Shown here: positions 24,260 through 34,814 of the stretch, piece by piece
Layout of the letters: each line of letters starts with the position of its first letter
Position numbering within the stretch: the first letter of the stretch is position 1
Assembly: GCA_032622095.1 (NCBI GenBank)
Contig: CP136069.1
Coordinates: forward strand, 200,543,239 to 200,607,238
Length of the DNA stretch: 64,000 nt
Source of the DNA: Siphonodentalium dalli
Taxonomy: Eukaryota > Mollusca > Scaphopoda > Gadilida > Siphonodentaliidae
Reading direction: 5' to 3'
The notes under the pieces: model-generated
Seen by the model: only the letters and a program-made list of their open reading frames with translations
The model's database searches: none
What the model was told of the DNA's origin: nothing
Program-made: the position numbers and the translations under genes

Positions 24260-24792
24260 CTGACAACAATGAGCTCATGTTAGATTTTAAGTAACGTGAA
24301 TTCCGTTACTTATTCATTTTTCCTTATTGGCAAAGTTGGGGAATGGTGGCAAACGACTGCAAATTGGTACGGCCACCTGGCTGAATCTTATTACATGGTC
24401 CGAAATGAATTGCTGCTCTGCTCAGTCAGGAAATTGTGGCAAATGTCCAATGGATCGTCATTGGCTGAACAAAATTTGGGTTGAAAAAATAATTGGCAAA
24501 GTCTGAAAATAAGCAGAAATTGTGTAAAATAACTTCAGAATTGTAAGTGGCCTGGGTCAAACATTATGGAAAATTTTGGAAATGTGACCAATGACCGCAA
24601 ATTCGTGTGTTGCTACCTTGACGAAACATTATGGGATGAACAAATTTTGGGTCGAGTTTCAATAAGTGGTCTGAAAATGAGTTGCCGTGAACATTTTAGA
24701 AATTGTGGCAACATCTTTAGTGAAGTAGGACAAAAATTTTGGCAGAAAAGAATTAAGGTCAAAAAGTCCAAAATGGGTCGAAAATACGTTAA

Positions 24793-25057
24793 CCCTTTAC
24801 CCAACAGAAGGGCCCTGTGCCAATGCATTCTCTTATATATGCGAGTCGACCATAGGTCGCCTCGCATATATAAGAGAATGCATTGGCTTAACACATTAAA
24901 AATTATAAATTGTTAAAGAATGGTAAAAAAAAATGGTAAAAAGTGTTAAAAAAAGATTTTTTTTTAGGCCAATGCATTCTCTTATATATGCGAGGCGACC
25001 TATGGTCGACTCCCATATATTATTTGGCCGGTTTTGGCCGGTTTGTTGGGTAAAGGG
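24793..25057 (+). mobile_element. TTAA-flanked MITE, internally deleted copy
   Basis: The ends are CCCTTTACCCAACA and TGTTGGGTAAAGGG with TTAA on both sides (24789-24792, 25058-25061). The left core hairpin is intact, the second is cut short, and the region between it and the right end is deleted. It lies 154 bp before the terminal CWC27 exon. Piggybac-type by target site and CCC start. Confidence 0.85.
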
Positions 25058-25211
25058 TTAAGTCCGAAAATAATTGGAAACTGTCTGAAATAAGTTCAGA
25101 ATCATAAGTGACAACCTACTTTGAAAATTAATCGCCCCTCTGTTCCGTTTGGAAAAGTTAGGAAAATGTTACAAAAGACCGATCAGTCACATTTTTGTTT
25201 TTTCGTTATAG

Positions 25212-25365
25212 GATGTGTCATCAGTTAACATTTGGCCAATCAGAAAGTAAAGTTCTTGACCCTAACATCCCTGACAGTGAACGATATGAGATCTATGATC
25301 CAAGAAATCCACTCAACCAACGGCGACGAGAGAAGAGCGAGAAAGTACTGAAAGGGAAGCACTGA
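25212..25365 (+). CDS. CWC27: CWC27 homologue, terminal coding exon with stop codon
   Basis: This terminal coding exon follows a TTATAG acceptor (AG 25210-25211). Its first G completes the split Trp codon, and the junction reads W-MCHQLTF, matching W-MSHVLQF in vertebrate CWC27. It continues to YEIYDPRNPLNQRRREKS, which is the hallmark C-terminus of the family (FEIYDPRNPVNKRRREES in human), then EKVLKGKH and a TGA at 25363-25365. The phase agreement across all three introns and the end-to-end order of family motifs make the gene call secure. The basic tail is short and normal for the family. The stop codon lies at the start of a sequence repeated once more in the 3' UTR. Confidence 0.92.
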
Positions 25366-25680
25366 GTCTGTGGAGCCTGCAGAGTAAAGTACTGTGTCGT
25401 CATGGCGATGCTGAACTCATCGTCCTGACTGAGTCTGTGGTACCTACAGAGTAAAGTACCAATGCAACTTGTCGTCATGGCGATGCTGAACTCATCTTCT
25501 TGTTGATACTGAACTTGTCGTCCTGTTGATGCTGGACTCATCGTCACGGCGATGCTGAACAGGTCAAGATCACATGGGTTTGTTGATGAGGATTTCAACA
25601 GTTAATAAACTGAAGTGTGGAAAATTGAAAAATTCTCCCGAGAGGAAATTCTGTTCTAGTCGCAAATAAAATTGACACAC
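25366..25680 (+). other. CWC27: CWC27 3' UTR (probable)
   Basis: After the stop codon the sequence repeats CTGAGTCTGTGG..CC.. CAGAGTAAAGTAC (25362 and 25429), then several copies of GGCGATGCTGAACTCATCGT. AATAAA hexamers follow at 25604-25609 and 25665-25670. The transcript end is inferred. Confidence 0.6.
25604..25609 (+). terminator. Candidate poly(A) signal AATAAA for CWC27
   Basis: This is the first AATAAA after the stop codon, 239 nt downstream. A second lies at 25665-25670. Confidence 0.5.
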
Positions 25681-25890
25681 TTCCAAGTCACAATTGAAAT
25701 TTAAAATACTTCCACACTCACTCATCACAAGAACCCAGAAACTACAAACAGTTGCATGCATCTTGGAACAAGAATTCATGCTGGCCAGATATTCTTTTGG
25801 CCATCTCTGAATTTGTTTGGCTATTTTTCAGAAACTTTGAAAAACTTTAAATATGGGATCATTGAAGAATCCAAAAACAAAACCGTAAAA

Positions 25891-26203
25891 CACACGCAAA
25901 ATAACTGATAAACACATGCATAAAAACTGATAAACACACGCACAAAAATAATTGATAAATATGCACACAAAAATAACTGATAAACGCATGTACAAAAATA
26001 ACTGATAAACATATGCACAAAAATAACTGATAAACACATGCACAAAAATAACTGATAAATATGCGCACAAAAATAACTGATAAACGCATGCACAAAAATA
26101 ACTGATAAACATGCACACAGATAACTGATAAACACATGCACAAAAATAACTGATAAACACACGCACAAAAATAACTGATAAACACACGCACAAAAATAAC
26201 TGA
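25891..26203. repeat. 25-bp minisatellite, about 12 units
   Basis: The unit is ACGCACAAAAATAACTGATA plus AACAC. Because 25 is not a multiple of three, all three minus-strand frames stay open through it, giving spurious Cys/Tyr-rich reading frames. A hAT-end-like segment (25783-25860) precedes it and resembles 12593-12690. Confidence 0.9.
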
Positions 26204-26353
26204 TCAATTTTAAGTTGGACAAAAATGCCAATGGAAATGTGCACAGATTGGAACCACAAAAACTGAAATATGTCCAGTCGGTAACGTATATCAAAATAAA
26301 TGAGATGGTACATTGTCTTATTTTGAAACAAAGCAGTAAAATATTTGAAATTT

Positions 26354-26447
26354 GCAGAATGAGGTCCCCAGAGGGTGAATTTAGTTACGATATCATGCAT
26401 GACATGCTAGTCTCACCAAATACACCCTCTGGGAACCTCATTCTGCT
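26354..26447. mobile_element. Hairpin MITE of the GAGGTCCCCAGAGGG family
   Basis: The arms GCAGAATGAGGTCCCCAGAG and complement enclose a short loop. Relatives are at 26631-26717, 27769-28014 (double), 32450-32542 and 46984-47360. Confidence 0.8.
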
Positions 26448-26630
26448 TAGGCCTCAACTGCTATGGGAGTCCTAGGATGAGATTGAAATTCCCTTGTTGA
26501 AGTAGGTGATGTTCACCCATTAGTCTCCTCGTTTATTGTCTTTTATCTTCTGCCAATTAAGTGATATAGAAACCGAAAAAAAGGAAAAGTAACTAAAAAC
26601 AATGCTAATTTGAGACTATGGATACTTCCC

Positions 26631-26717
26631 TGAATGAGGTCCCCAGAGGGTGAATTTAGTGATACTAGACTGCTGTGTGGGGTAGAGTCACTAAATTTAC
26701 CCTCTGGGGACCTCTCT
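26631..26717. mobile_element. Hairpin MITE of the GAGGTCCCCAGAGGG family
   Basis: TGAATGAGGTCCCCAGAGGG is inverted at the right as CCCTCTGGGGACCTC. It is a single-hairpin copy. Confidence 0.75.
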
Positions 26718-26796
26718 CTGTAAATGTCAGGCACCTTATTATCCGGCCCGGCCAGATATAACTGATAGTAATTTACTCATGAGCTGTGTGTGTTAG

Positions 26797-27292
26797 CAGG
26801 CCAGGCACATCCTGAATTCCACTATTATAGTGGTATATTACCATTACAGTTTTGTTAATTTGATAAAAGCGGGATAATCCAAAATCATATTTCACACAAA
26901 TATTACTCAAAATCAGTGTCGCACTAATTTGATATCATACATATAGTTTGTTCAGGAGAATGATTAATCATGACGGCACACCATAACCAACTCAATTAGC
27001 ATTCAATTAGTTGAATTGTCGTTATGAAGGAGCGATTGAGTCATCATAATATTGTCATTTAGATAGGCATATATTAGTAATATTATAATATTATTGAATA
27101 ACAAAGCTGCCGCAAAAGATCGCACAACGAATTTTGTCGGAAGACTGTTCATTCGCTGCGATATTGTTAAGAGTGACATTTGGCTGTTCACTGGTATGCG
27201 CCGTCTTCTATTCCCGACGCAAATAAAGGAAACATGAATATGTTATAGTTATATACCACTATAATAGTGGAATTCAGGATGTGCCCGACCTG
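26797..27292. mobile_element. TIR element with CACATCCTGAATTCC ends
   Basis: About 45-bp inverted ends start CAGGCCAGGCACATCCTGAA on the left (CAGGTCGGGCACATCCTGAA on the right). They include the palindrome CCACTATTATAGTGG within each end. The 496-bp element is AT-rich and noncoding. Confidence 0.75.
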
Positions 27293-27337
27293 TATATGTA
27301 TACATGTAGAATACAAGGTGCAACTACTTCATGTTAA

Positions 27338-27719
27338 CCCTTTACCCAACAGAAGGGCCCTGTGCCAATGCATTATCTTATATATGCGAGTCGACCATAG
27401 GTCGCCTCGCATATATAAGAGAATGCATTGGCTTAACACATTAAAAATTATAAAATTGTTAAAGAATGTAAGAAAAAATGGTAAAAAGTGTTAAAAAAAG
27501 ATTTTTTTTAGGCCAATGCATTCTCTTATATATGCGAGGCGACCTATGGTCGACTCGCATATATAAGAGAATGCATTGGCACAGGGCATAACTGTAACTA
27601 TCACAATGTGGTCAAGGAGCCGGTTCCAATGATATCCATATCTGTATGGTTCTATTGAGACAGACCGAAGATATTTTAGGCTGTTGAAGCTTTATTTGGC
27701 CGGTTTGTTGGGTAAAGGG
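27338..27719 (+). mobile_element. TTAA-flanked MITE, near full length
   Basis: Perfect TTAA lies on both sides (27334-27337, 27720-27723). The order is CCCTTTACCCAACAGAAGGG, core hairpin, AT-rich spacer, reverse-complement core hairpin, a ~130-bp unique tail, GGCCGGTTTGTTGGGTAAAG. Confidence 0.9.
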
Positions 27720-27768
27720 TTAAGGTTATCTTTAGGATTCGGGAGTGATGACGTATATTAGGAACAAG

Positions 27769-28014
27769 CCTTGAAATAGGGTGTCTGTCATTTGCAGAAT
27801 GAGGTCCCCAGAGGGTGAATTTAGTGATGGTACCCCGCATAGCGGGCTAGCATCACCAAATTCACCCTCTGGGGACCTCATTCTCCTTACACCTCAGTAG
27901 AATGAGGTTCCCATAGGGTGAATTTGGTGATGCTAGCCCGCTATGCGGGGTAGCATCACTAAATTCACCCTCTGGGGACCTCATTCTGCAAATGACAGAC
28001 ACCCTATTTCAAGG
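27769..28014. mobile_element. Foldback with two nested GAGGTCCCCAGAGGG hairpins
   Basis: The outer arms CCTTGAAATAGGGTGTCTGT and CATTTGCAG pair across 246 bp. Inside are two complete hairpins (27795-27884 and 27899-27989), giving three levels of inverted symmetry. Confidence 0.85.
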
Positions 28015-28302
28015 TTTGATTAGGAATGTAACCACTTCCATTGACAAACCTGATTACCAGTTAACAGAGGGGTGTGAGTCCTGTGTACCACTTCAATGAT
28101 TCTCAGGTACCAGAAAAATTCTCTCTTCTTTGCACATTTCCATAGTAACTTTTGTCCAATATATTTCACATTGTATTAAGTTGGAGTTATATTGGACAAT
28201 GTGACAGAATACAGGGACTCGCCTAGAGGATGATCCGGGGGATGTTGTCTCCCTAAAATGTGCCACTTCTCTCTATTTTTGTCCTGGGGGTAAAGTCACT
28301 TA

Positions 28303-28556
28303 CAGTAATGCCCTAAGTAATCGACCGCTTAACCACAGCAGATTTATGGGTAACTTTTCAGGATTTAGTCAGAAATATGGCTTGTTGCCATTCATCGGAA
28401 AGCTCTCCAGGAGAGCTTTTCGATGAATGGCAACAAGCCATATTTCCGACTAAGAGCTTTCCGATGAATGGCAACAAGCCATATTTCCATCTAAATCCTG
28501 AAAAGTTACTCATAATTATGCTGTGGTTAAGGGGTCGATTACTTAGGGCATTACTG
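28303..28556. mobile_element. Mariner-type MITE with TA duplication
   Basis: The ends CAGTAATGCCCTAAGTAATC and complement are flanked by TA (28301-28302, 28557-28558). The centre has a strong hairpin (TGGCTTGTTGCCATTCATCG) plus one extra copy of one arm. The 1080-1250 repeat shows the same locus type without the insertion. Confidence 0.85.
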
Positions 28557-28612
28557 TATCTCTTATAAACCAGTATGAATATTTCAAAACATCATATTTA
28601 AAGTGTAGTTAC

Positions 28613-28727
28613 TGATTATAATGGTGTACTTACCCATTATAATGGTGACTTACCCTTTATAATGGTGTACTTACCCTTTATAATGGTGTACTTACCCTTT
28701 ATAATGGTGTACTTACCCTTTATAATG
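28613..28727. repeat. 23-bp tandem repeat, five units
   Basis: The unit is TATAATGGTGTACTTACCCT plus TTA, with minor changes. Confidence 0.9.
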
Positions 28728-28941
28728 ATATAAATGGGCTCTTGTTTTGCATAATGCTTAATCGATCACCAACATATTTGCTATTACTTTTCCTTGAAAA
28801 CAGTCCCAGGGCTAAAAATACATTTAATTTTGCGATAATCAAATGCCGAATCAAGTTAGTCATAAATCACTGAAAATTGAAAAGTTTCACTAGCATCATT
28901 ACGAGAATCGTTTGGTGATTCTCGTCAAATCTTAAGGCCTG

Positions 28942-29050
28942 AGTCCACATCTACCTAATAATCTAATAGGGAGAAGTGACTCCTCCCTAATTACAGTCCA
29001 CATCTACCTAATGATCTAGTAGGGAGAAGTAACTTCTCCCATTTTGATAT
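28942..29050. repeat. 54-bp direct repeat, two units
   Basis: GTCCACATCTACCTAAT followed by TAGGGAGAAGT starts at 28942 and again at 28996. Between 28728 and 28941 I see nothing notable. Confidence 0.8.
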
Positions 29051-29162
29051 ATCTAGGCTAGTCCCTGACAGAATATATCTCGGTGCTGTCTGCACCTCAT
29101 TTGAAAAGATTCCCGTTTAGGACGCGTCTCATTTAGGAAGCATCTTGTGTTTTGTCCATTAA

Positions 29163-29526
29163 CCCTTTACCCAACAGAACGGCCCTGTGCCAATGCATTC
29201 TCTTATATATGCGAGTCGACCATAGGTCGCCTCGCATATATAAGAGAATGCATTGGCTTAACACATTAAAAATTATAAAATTGTTAAAGAATGTAAGAAA
29301 AAATGGTAAAAAGTGTTAAAAAAAGATTTTTTTTAGGCCAATGCATTCTCTTATATATGCGAGTCGACCATATTGGCACAGGGCATAACTGTAACTATCA
29401 CAATGTGGTCAAGAAGCCGGTTCCAATGATATCCATATTTGTATGGTTCTATTGAGACAGACAGAAGATATTTTAGGCTGTTGAAGCTTTATTTGGCCGG
29501 TTTTGGCCGGTTTGTTGGGTAAAGGG
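29163..29526 (+). mobile_element. TTAA-flanked MITE, second hairpin truncated
   Basis: Perfect TTAA flanks lie at 29159-29162 and 29527-29530. The first core hairpin is complete, and the second keeps only its left half (29338 on), jumping straight to TTGGCACAGGG. The right tail is otherwise as in the full copies. Confidence 0.88.
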
Positions 29527-29893
29527 TTAAATTAATAATAGTTTATCTCTTCCTGGAATGATAGTTGAGGTTGTTGTCAGGACTCTGCGAGTGATGTCAT
29601 AAATAACCAAGTAACCACTTCCATTGATACCTCATCAGACTCAAAGACTTGGTCTTGATTAAAGGGACTTAAGGCCTTCACAATGGGCACAAGTGAAAAG
29701 TCATGAACGTCAACAAAACAACTATCATCAACAAGTACAGGTAAAAAAATAGATCAACAATAATGCCAAATAAATTTTAGCTTTTTGGAGTATGTTTTCC
29801 AGATTTTGAGGTAAAAAAATAAAATAAATAGACTCCCTCCCTCTTCTCAAAATTGAGATCTAATTTCCTGAGAACACAGATATTTTATTTTAA

Positions 29894-30104
29894 ACATTCC
29901 ATGACTGGCACATCTTTAAATTTTGCGAAAACCTTGTGCCAATGCATTATTTTTTGTATGTGCCTAAAATATTTACTTTGACCTTGTAAGCCAGAAATTT
30001 CTCTTATATATTCAAGGCTCCCTATAGGAGACTCGCATATATAAGAGAATGCACCGGCACAGGATCTGTAATGCTGCACCAGTACAGCTGCCATCATGAA
30101 AGGG
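29894..30104. mobile_element. CCCTTTCATGA-family MITE, degraded
   Basis: The right end TGCTGCACCAGTACAGCTGC..CATGAAAGGG is followed by TTAA (30105-30108). The left end is eroded (ACATTCCATGACTGG after TTAA at 29890). The interior has a degenerate core hairpin, with CTCGCATATATAAGAGAATG retained. Confidence 0.6.
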
Positions 30105-30342
30105 TTAATGGCATAATTTAAAGATATGGGTGACCTTCATGGTGGGTACAGCAGTTAAACTATCGGATCGTCCAATGAAAATGATTCCTTGTGCTATGGG
30201 GGGGGGTGGGCTAAGATCAAATTATTGGCGCCATCAACTATCACATTCAAATCACACCAAATTTTATTTAATCGACCCATTCTACCCGCTGTCAGTTCAA
30301 ATTCCAGCTAATCCATGTTACTTCATGATTCGAGAAATGATC

Positions 30343-30486
30343 AGACAGAAAACATGTACATACTAGTAATATAATTGTTCTTGCAAAGAGGTGAATATTT
30401 TTTCAATCCAGATGAGACAGAAAACATGTACATACTAGTAATATAATTGTTCTTGCAAAGAGGTGAATATTTTTTCAATCCAGTTA
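30343..30486. repeat. 72-bp direct repeat, two adjacent copies
   Basis: AGACAGAAAACATGTACATA starts at 30343 and at 30415, and the copies are almost identical. Between 30487 and 31040 the sequence is AT-rich with nothing recognised. Confidence 0.9.
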
Positions 30487-31040
30487 GTATTTTCTCCTAA
30501 CCTATATAATACCAAATGTGGAATTTACTATATGATAGTATTGTGAGTTGTAAATTGTAGTCACACCAAATTAGGGGTTTTACAACCTACGTACAATGCG
30601 CGTGATTCTAAATAAGGAAATGACGCAATATCGTGACTCTGCAAATGAACAATTCACTCCGCTTTTTCTGAGAAACTAAACAACACTCGACCTGAATTTT
30701 CTCTGACACAAAGTGTGTTTTATGAATAATATCGCATTCATATCATCATTATGCTATACTATTAGTATATTCTTGAGGAAATTATCATTATTTGATAAAA
30801 TTATTTCTAAATTATAACATACAACGCCGTCCCTTTAAAAAAAACGAAATTTTGCAAACCATATTTATGCTAACATTACTGTTAAAGATCCATTACAGAT
30901 AACATTCCAGATGTGATGTAAGGGTAAACATTGGAAATGTCGAAGCATTGAAAGATATTCTGAAATACAGAATAAATATTTGAATTACATGCGTGATCAG
31001 CGATGTTTGTTGACAAATCACTGTAACAGTAATGTTTGCA

Positions 31041-31090
31041 TAACCCTTTCATGATCGGAGTTGTGTTGGTGCAGCATTAAAAAAAATGAG
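31041..31090. mobile_element. Solo end of the CCCTTTCATGA MITE family
   Basis: TAACCCTTTCATGAT is followed by GGTGCAGCATTAAAAAA. No matching right end is seen nearby. Confidence 0.5.
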
Positions 31091-31181
31091 AAATATAAAT
31101 TGAGATATCTGTTGGTTTTATTTATTTTTATTCATAAAAAATGATTTCAAGTGAATATACGGAATCTGTACTCGAATTGCA

Positions 31182-31460
31182 TTCACCAGATCGGGATCGT
31201 GTGGAGTAAGATCGGGATCGTGTGGAGTAAGAGTGAATCACCAGATCGGGATCGTGTGGAGTAAGAGTGAATCACCAGATCGGGATCGTGTGGAGTAAGA
31301 GTGAATCACCAGATCGGGATCGTGTGGAGTAAGAGTGACGGGATCGTGTGGAGTAAGAGTGACGGGATCGTGTGGAGTAAGAGTGACGGGATCGTGTGGA
31401 GTAAGAGTGACGGGATCGTGTGGAGTAAGAGTGACGGGATCGTGTGGAGTAAGAGTGAAT
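31182..31460. repeat. Minisatellite with 34-bp units shifting to 24-bp units
   Basis: The core GGGATCGTGTGGAGTAAGAG is repeated. Early units include AATCACCAGATC, and from about 31335 the unit shortens to 24 bp (GTGAC in place of it) for six copies. The 24-bp part stays open in frame on both strands. Confidence 0.9.
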
Positions 31461-31690
31461 CAACCTAAAAAAAACCTTTTCCCTCCATCTAGAGATTGTT
31501 CATATATCAACCAATAAAATTGCAGTAACCCCAGGTGGCCCAACAACCAAGTCTATCTATTTCCCCCCCATGTGCTCCTTGATAATAGAATTACTCCCCT
31601 TACTCCAGGACACTGTGAAATAAAATGCTAAATTCAAAATTGAGTTTCATTGAGATGAACAGGACAAACTGAAATTATAGCAGGAGAAAA

Positions 31691-31774
31691 CCAAACTAAA
31701 CCATGAGGTAGACAAACTAAACCATGAGGTAGACAAACTAAACCATGAGGTAGACAAACTAAACCATGAGGTAG
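31691..31774. repeat. 21-bp tandem repeat, four units
   Basis: The unit is AAACTAAACCATGAGGTAGA plus C. Confidence 0.95.
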
Positions 31775-31856
31775 AACTAATTATGTTTATACTTGTGGAA
31801 TGCAGACTGCAACAAAACAAAACTTGTGCAATGACACTTCAACATAACGCTGTTCA

Positions 31857-32232
31857 TATTCATAATGAGACTATACATGTACATATAGTTTATAATGAGA
31901 CTATACATGTACATATAGTTTATAATGAGACTATACATGTACATATAGTTTATAATGAGACTATACATGTACATATAGTTTATAATGAGACTATACATGT
32001 ACATATAGTTTATAATGAGACTATACATGTACATATAGTTTATAATGAGACTATACATGTACATAATGAGACTATACATGTACATATAGTTTATAATGAG
32101 ACTATACATGTACATAATGAGACTATACATGTACATATAGTTTATAATGAGACTATACATGTACATATAGTTTATAATGAGACTATACATGTACATATAG
32201 TTTATAATGAGACTATACATGTACATATAGTT
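31857..32232. repeat. 30-bp minisatellite with palindromic core
   Basis: The unit is ATAATGAGACTATACATGTA plus CATATAGTTT. It contains the self-complementary TACATGTA. Two units (near 32064 and 32115) lack the 8-bp TATAGTTT segment. The ~150-residue open frames on both strands are products of the repeat. Confidence 0.95.
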
Positions 32233-32449
32233 TTCAGATGATACTGAGACTCACATCATCACATAAAATATAATCATATGATATTGTCCTGAACACCACA
32301 TGGGCACTAAATATACTCAGGAAATTATCCTTTTTCAACATTGAAGAAATAAGAAAAAGAATCTTTGTGAAGAAGTTTATAAAGAAATTAAAAAAAATTG
32401 TTGTTTTTTTTTTATAATAAAGATACTTTCCAGAGAAGATGAGGCCTAA

Positions 32450-32542
32450 GCAGATTGAGGTCACCGGAGCATGAATTTGGTGATGCTAGCCTGCTGTGTA
32501 GGATACCGTTACTAAATGCACCATCTGGGGACCTCAGGCTGC
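32450..32542. mobile_element. GAGGTCCCCAGAGGG-family hairpin, diverged
   Basis: GCAGATTGAGGTCACCGGAG pairs with the CATCTGGGGACCTCAGGCTGC end. The AT-rich flank at 32310-32445 is shared inverted with 47067-47175. Confidence 0.65.
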
Positions 32543-32809
32543 TAATGTCCTGCACTATATTCTCAGAGCCTGTTTGTTATACCTTTGTAGACAAAACATT
32601 TACCCAAACATCAGTTTTATCTCTAATTTTATTTTGTTGCTGTAATTGTGGCTGGAAAGAGATAGACTATCTTTGTGGTTTAAACATGTTTATTTGCTCA
32701 TACATACAAGGTACATATTAAAGCAAAGGGGATTGGAGGACAAGTGCTAAACCCTTAGAGTTCCCCTCCTCTCCCCAGACTATCTTTGTAATACATTATC
32801 CACTTTAAC

Positions 32810-33110
32810 ACCTCTAAATTACTATTTCTTCAGCTACGGGTAAAAAATATTAGATTTGAGTCGAGGAACCCACCCATCAAGGCCAAGAGTTATCAGATTT
32901 TGAGTTTTGAAATCTGTTATTTGTTACCACCTCAAATATTTGGTGGCCTCGATAACAAATTATGTTGAACAAAATGTTGATATATTACACTTTTTGGGCA
33001 ATTTATACTATAGTTGGCAGAGGTTAGCATTACTTTTTGGCAATTAATCGATTCTGATAATATGGGGATCATCAAATGGATTATGTACCTTTGATCACTT
33101 GGATAATTTG
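32810..33110. repeat. Interspersed repeat, third copy of the 10.9/14.6-kb family
   Basis: Contains GTTGGCAGAGGTTAGCATTA, TTAATCGATTCTGATAATAT and GGGGATCATC. Its left part (AAATTACTATTTCTTC, GAGGAACCCACCCATCAAG) matches 55240-55330. Confidence 0.7.
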
Positions 33111-33201
33111 AATGATATGACAATGTTGTTGTAATTGTGGCCAGGAAGAGATAGATTATCTTTAATCATTTGGATAATTTGAGTGATATGACTATTGTTA
33201 A

Positions 33202-33593
33202 CCCTTTACCCAACAGAAGGGCCCTGTGCCAATGCATTCTCTTATATATGCGAGTCGACCATAGGTCGCCTCGCATATATAAGAGAATGCATTGGCCTAA
33301 CACATTAAAAATTATAAAATTGTTAAAGAATGTAAGAAAAAATGGTAAAAAGTGTTAAAAAAATATTTTGTTTAGGCCAATGCATTCTCTTATATATGCG
33401 AGGCGACCTATGGTCGACTCGCATATATAAGAGAATGCATTGGCACAGGGCATAACTGTAACTATCACAATATGGTCAAGGAGCCGGTTCCAATGATATC
33501 CATATTTGTATGGTTCTATTGAGACAGACCGAAGATATTTTAGTCTGTTGAAGCTTTATTTGGCCGGTTTTGGCCGGTTTGTTGGGTAAAGGG
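33202..33593 (+). mobile_element. TTAA-flanked MITE, full length (392 bp)
   Basis: Perfect TTAA flanks lie at 33198-33201 and 33594-33597, with both core hairpins intact (33229-33295 and its reverse complement at 33377-33443). This is a good reference copy for the family. Confidence 0.92.
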
Positions 33594-33597
33594 TTAA

Positions 33598-34655
33598 TGG
33601 GTCTTGTTGTTATTGTTATCACCAAGCATGTCACATGTTCATTAAAATATCACATTATTTTTATTGTTGCAGTATTTTATACTGGGTCCGGTGGTCCCAC
33701 TCTCATTTTGTATACCCATATTTGGCATATTATATGAACGGGGATGCTCATATATAGGTCCTATACAGTAGACAATGCACATTTGCATGCACAATGGATT
33801 GGGTGGGATTCGTCTGACATCAATACCAAACGGCCATGGAAGCGACTCCTTTATTAAAGCTGTAGCATTTATTATGGGCGTAACTGTAGAGGTATCAGAT
33901 TTCTAGGCAACAAGTCACCACTAGTAACCGGGGGAAATATGGTGTTATCAACATAACGAAAGAGCTAGCTCGCAACGACAAATTTACAATAATATTAAGC
34001 TCTTGACCCTGATGTCACAAGCTGACAATTTTCACTGTTTGGATACAGTAGTACAGTAGTGTTTAAGGTCCACCAATTTTACGATTACATACATTGCCAG
34101 CTTTGTGGGGCTTTCTGATACCGCACACCCTACATGCCACATCCTCTATCTGATCATGGATGTTTGGGGTGACCTCCATATGGGAGCCAAGTCGTTAAAA
34201 ACCATGGCCACCAGCAGCCATCTTGGATTTCAAATTTGAATCCATCAGCACACCCTGCACCCTGCATTTATTGGAGAATTGTTTTGAAAATTAATGTTCA
34301 TTTTTAGGATGACTTCGTAAATATTTCTTCAAGTTTTTAGATATTATCTCTACATAATTACGTAAGTTTTAGGGTTCCAACAAGCCATGTCGGCATATTC
34401 AAAAACGTTATTGATTACCATACTCATACTTGGAAAATATCTATTTATGTCCACATTGAAAGTTTGGGCTATTATGACATGTCGCCCACATTACATCAAA
34501 ATTAATACATTTTTGTCGGCATTTTATATACAATTTTGTGGAGAATACTGAGGTGAACATATGGGGCAGGTTTTGTCGATGTCTCATGAGGGACTATGTC
34601 ATGGGAGGGGTTTAAAACAGTTTTTGTTCTTGATGCGTTTGTCACAAAACTCAGA
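33598..34655. other. Intergenic, no gene seen
   Basis: This is AT-rich sequence. Only 34190-34290 is recognisable, as a single unit of the repeat found at 43308-43900 (CATCTTGGATTTCAAATTTG, TTATTGGAGAATTGTTTTGA). Confidence 0.5.
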
Positions 34656-34659
34656 ACAC

Positions 34660-34765
34660 ACAAGTTATAAGAGATGCTGGTTATCTATAAGGCAAAAAGT
34701 TATAAGAGATGCTGGTTATCTATAAGGAACACACAAGTTATAAGAGATGCTGGTTATCTATAAGG
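34660..34765. repeat. Short tandem repeat, three units
   Basis: AAGTTATAAGAGATGCTGGT TATCTATAAGG is repeated three times with alternating linkers GCAAA and AACACAC. Confidence 0.85.
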
Positions 34766-34814
34766 CAAAAAGTTCTTGTATCCGATGATAGAAATGAGAG
34801 TAATTGAACCTTAA

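Larger units (their letters stand above)
12496..25211 (+). other. CWC27 last intron, 12,716 bp, phase 2
   Basis: This intron has a GTGAGC donor and a TTATAG acceptor. A transposon-end-like segment starts at about 12593 (CAGGGTTCACGCTGTCCA). The interval also contains a hairpin, an inverted-repeat arm, short direct repeats, MITEs, the 5.3-kb palindrome and a 38-bp minisatellite. From 12.7 to 14.1 kb and 14.9 to 16.4 kb it is AT-rich intronic sequence with only a three-unit repeat GAAGGAGTCTATGTAGGTCC at 13602-13650. No other gene is seen. Confidence 0.8.

Noticed and set aside
25821-26400. Three overlapping minus-strand frames of 110-190 codons rich in Cys, Phe and Tyr
   Set aside because: They are the same 25-bp repeat read in three frames, with no domain and no gene context.
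31777-32241. Open frames of about 150 codons on both strands
   Set aside because: They follow from a 30-bp tandem repeat without stops, and the peptide is a 10-residue repeat on each strand.
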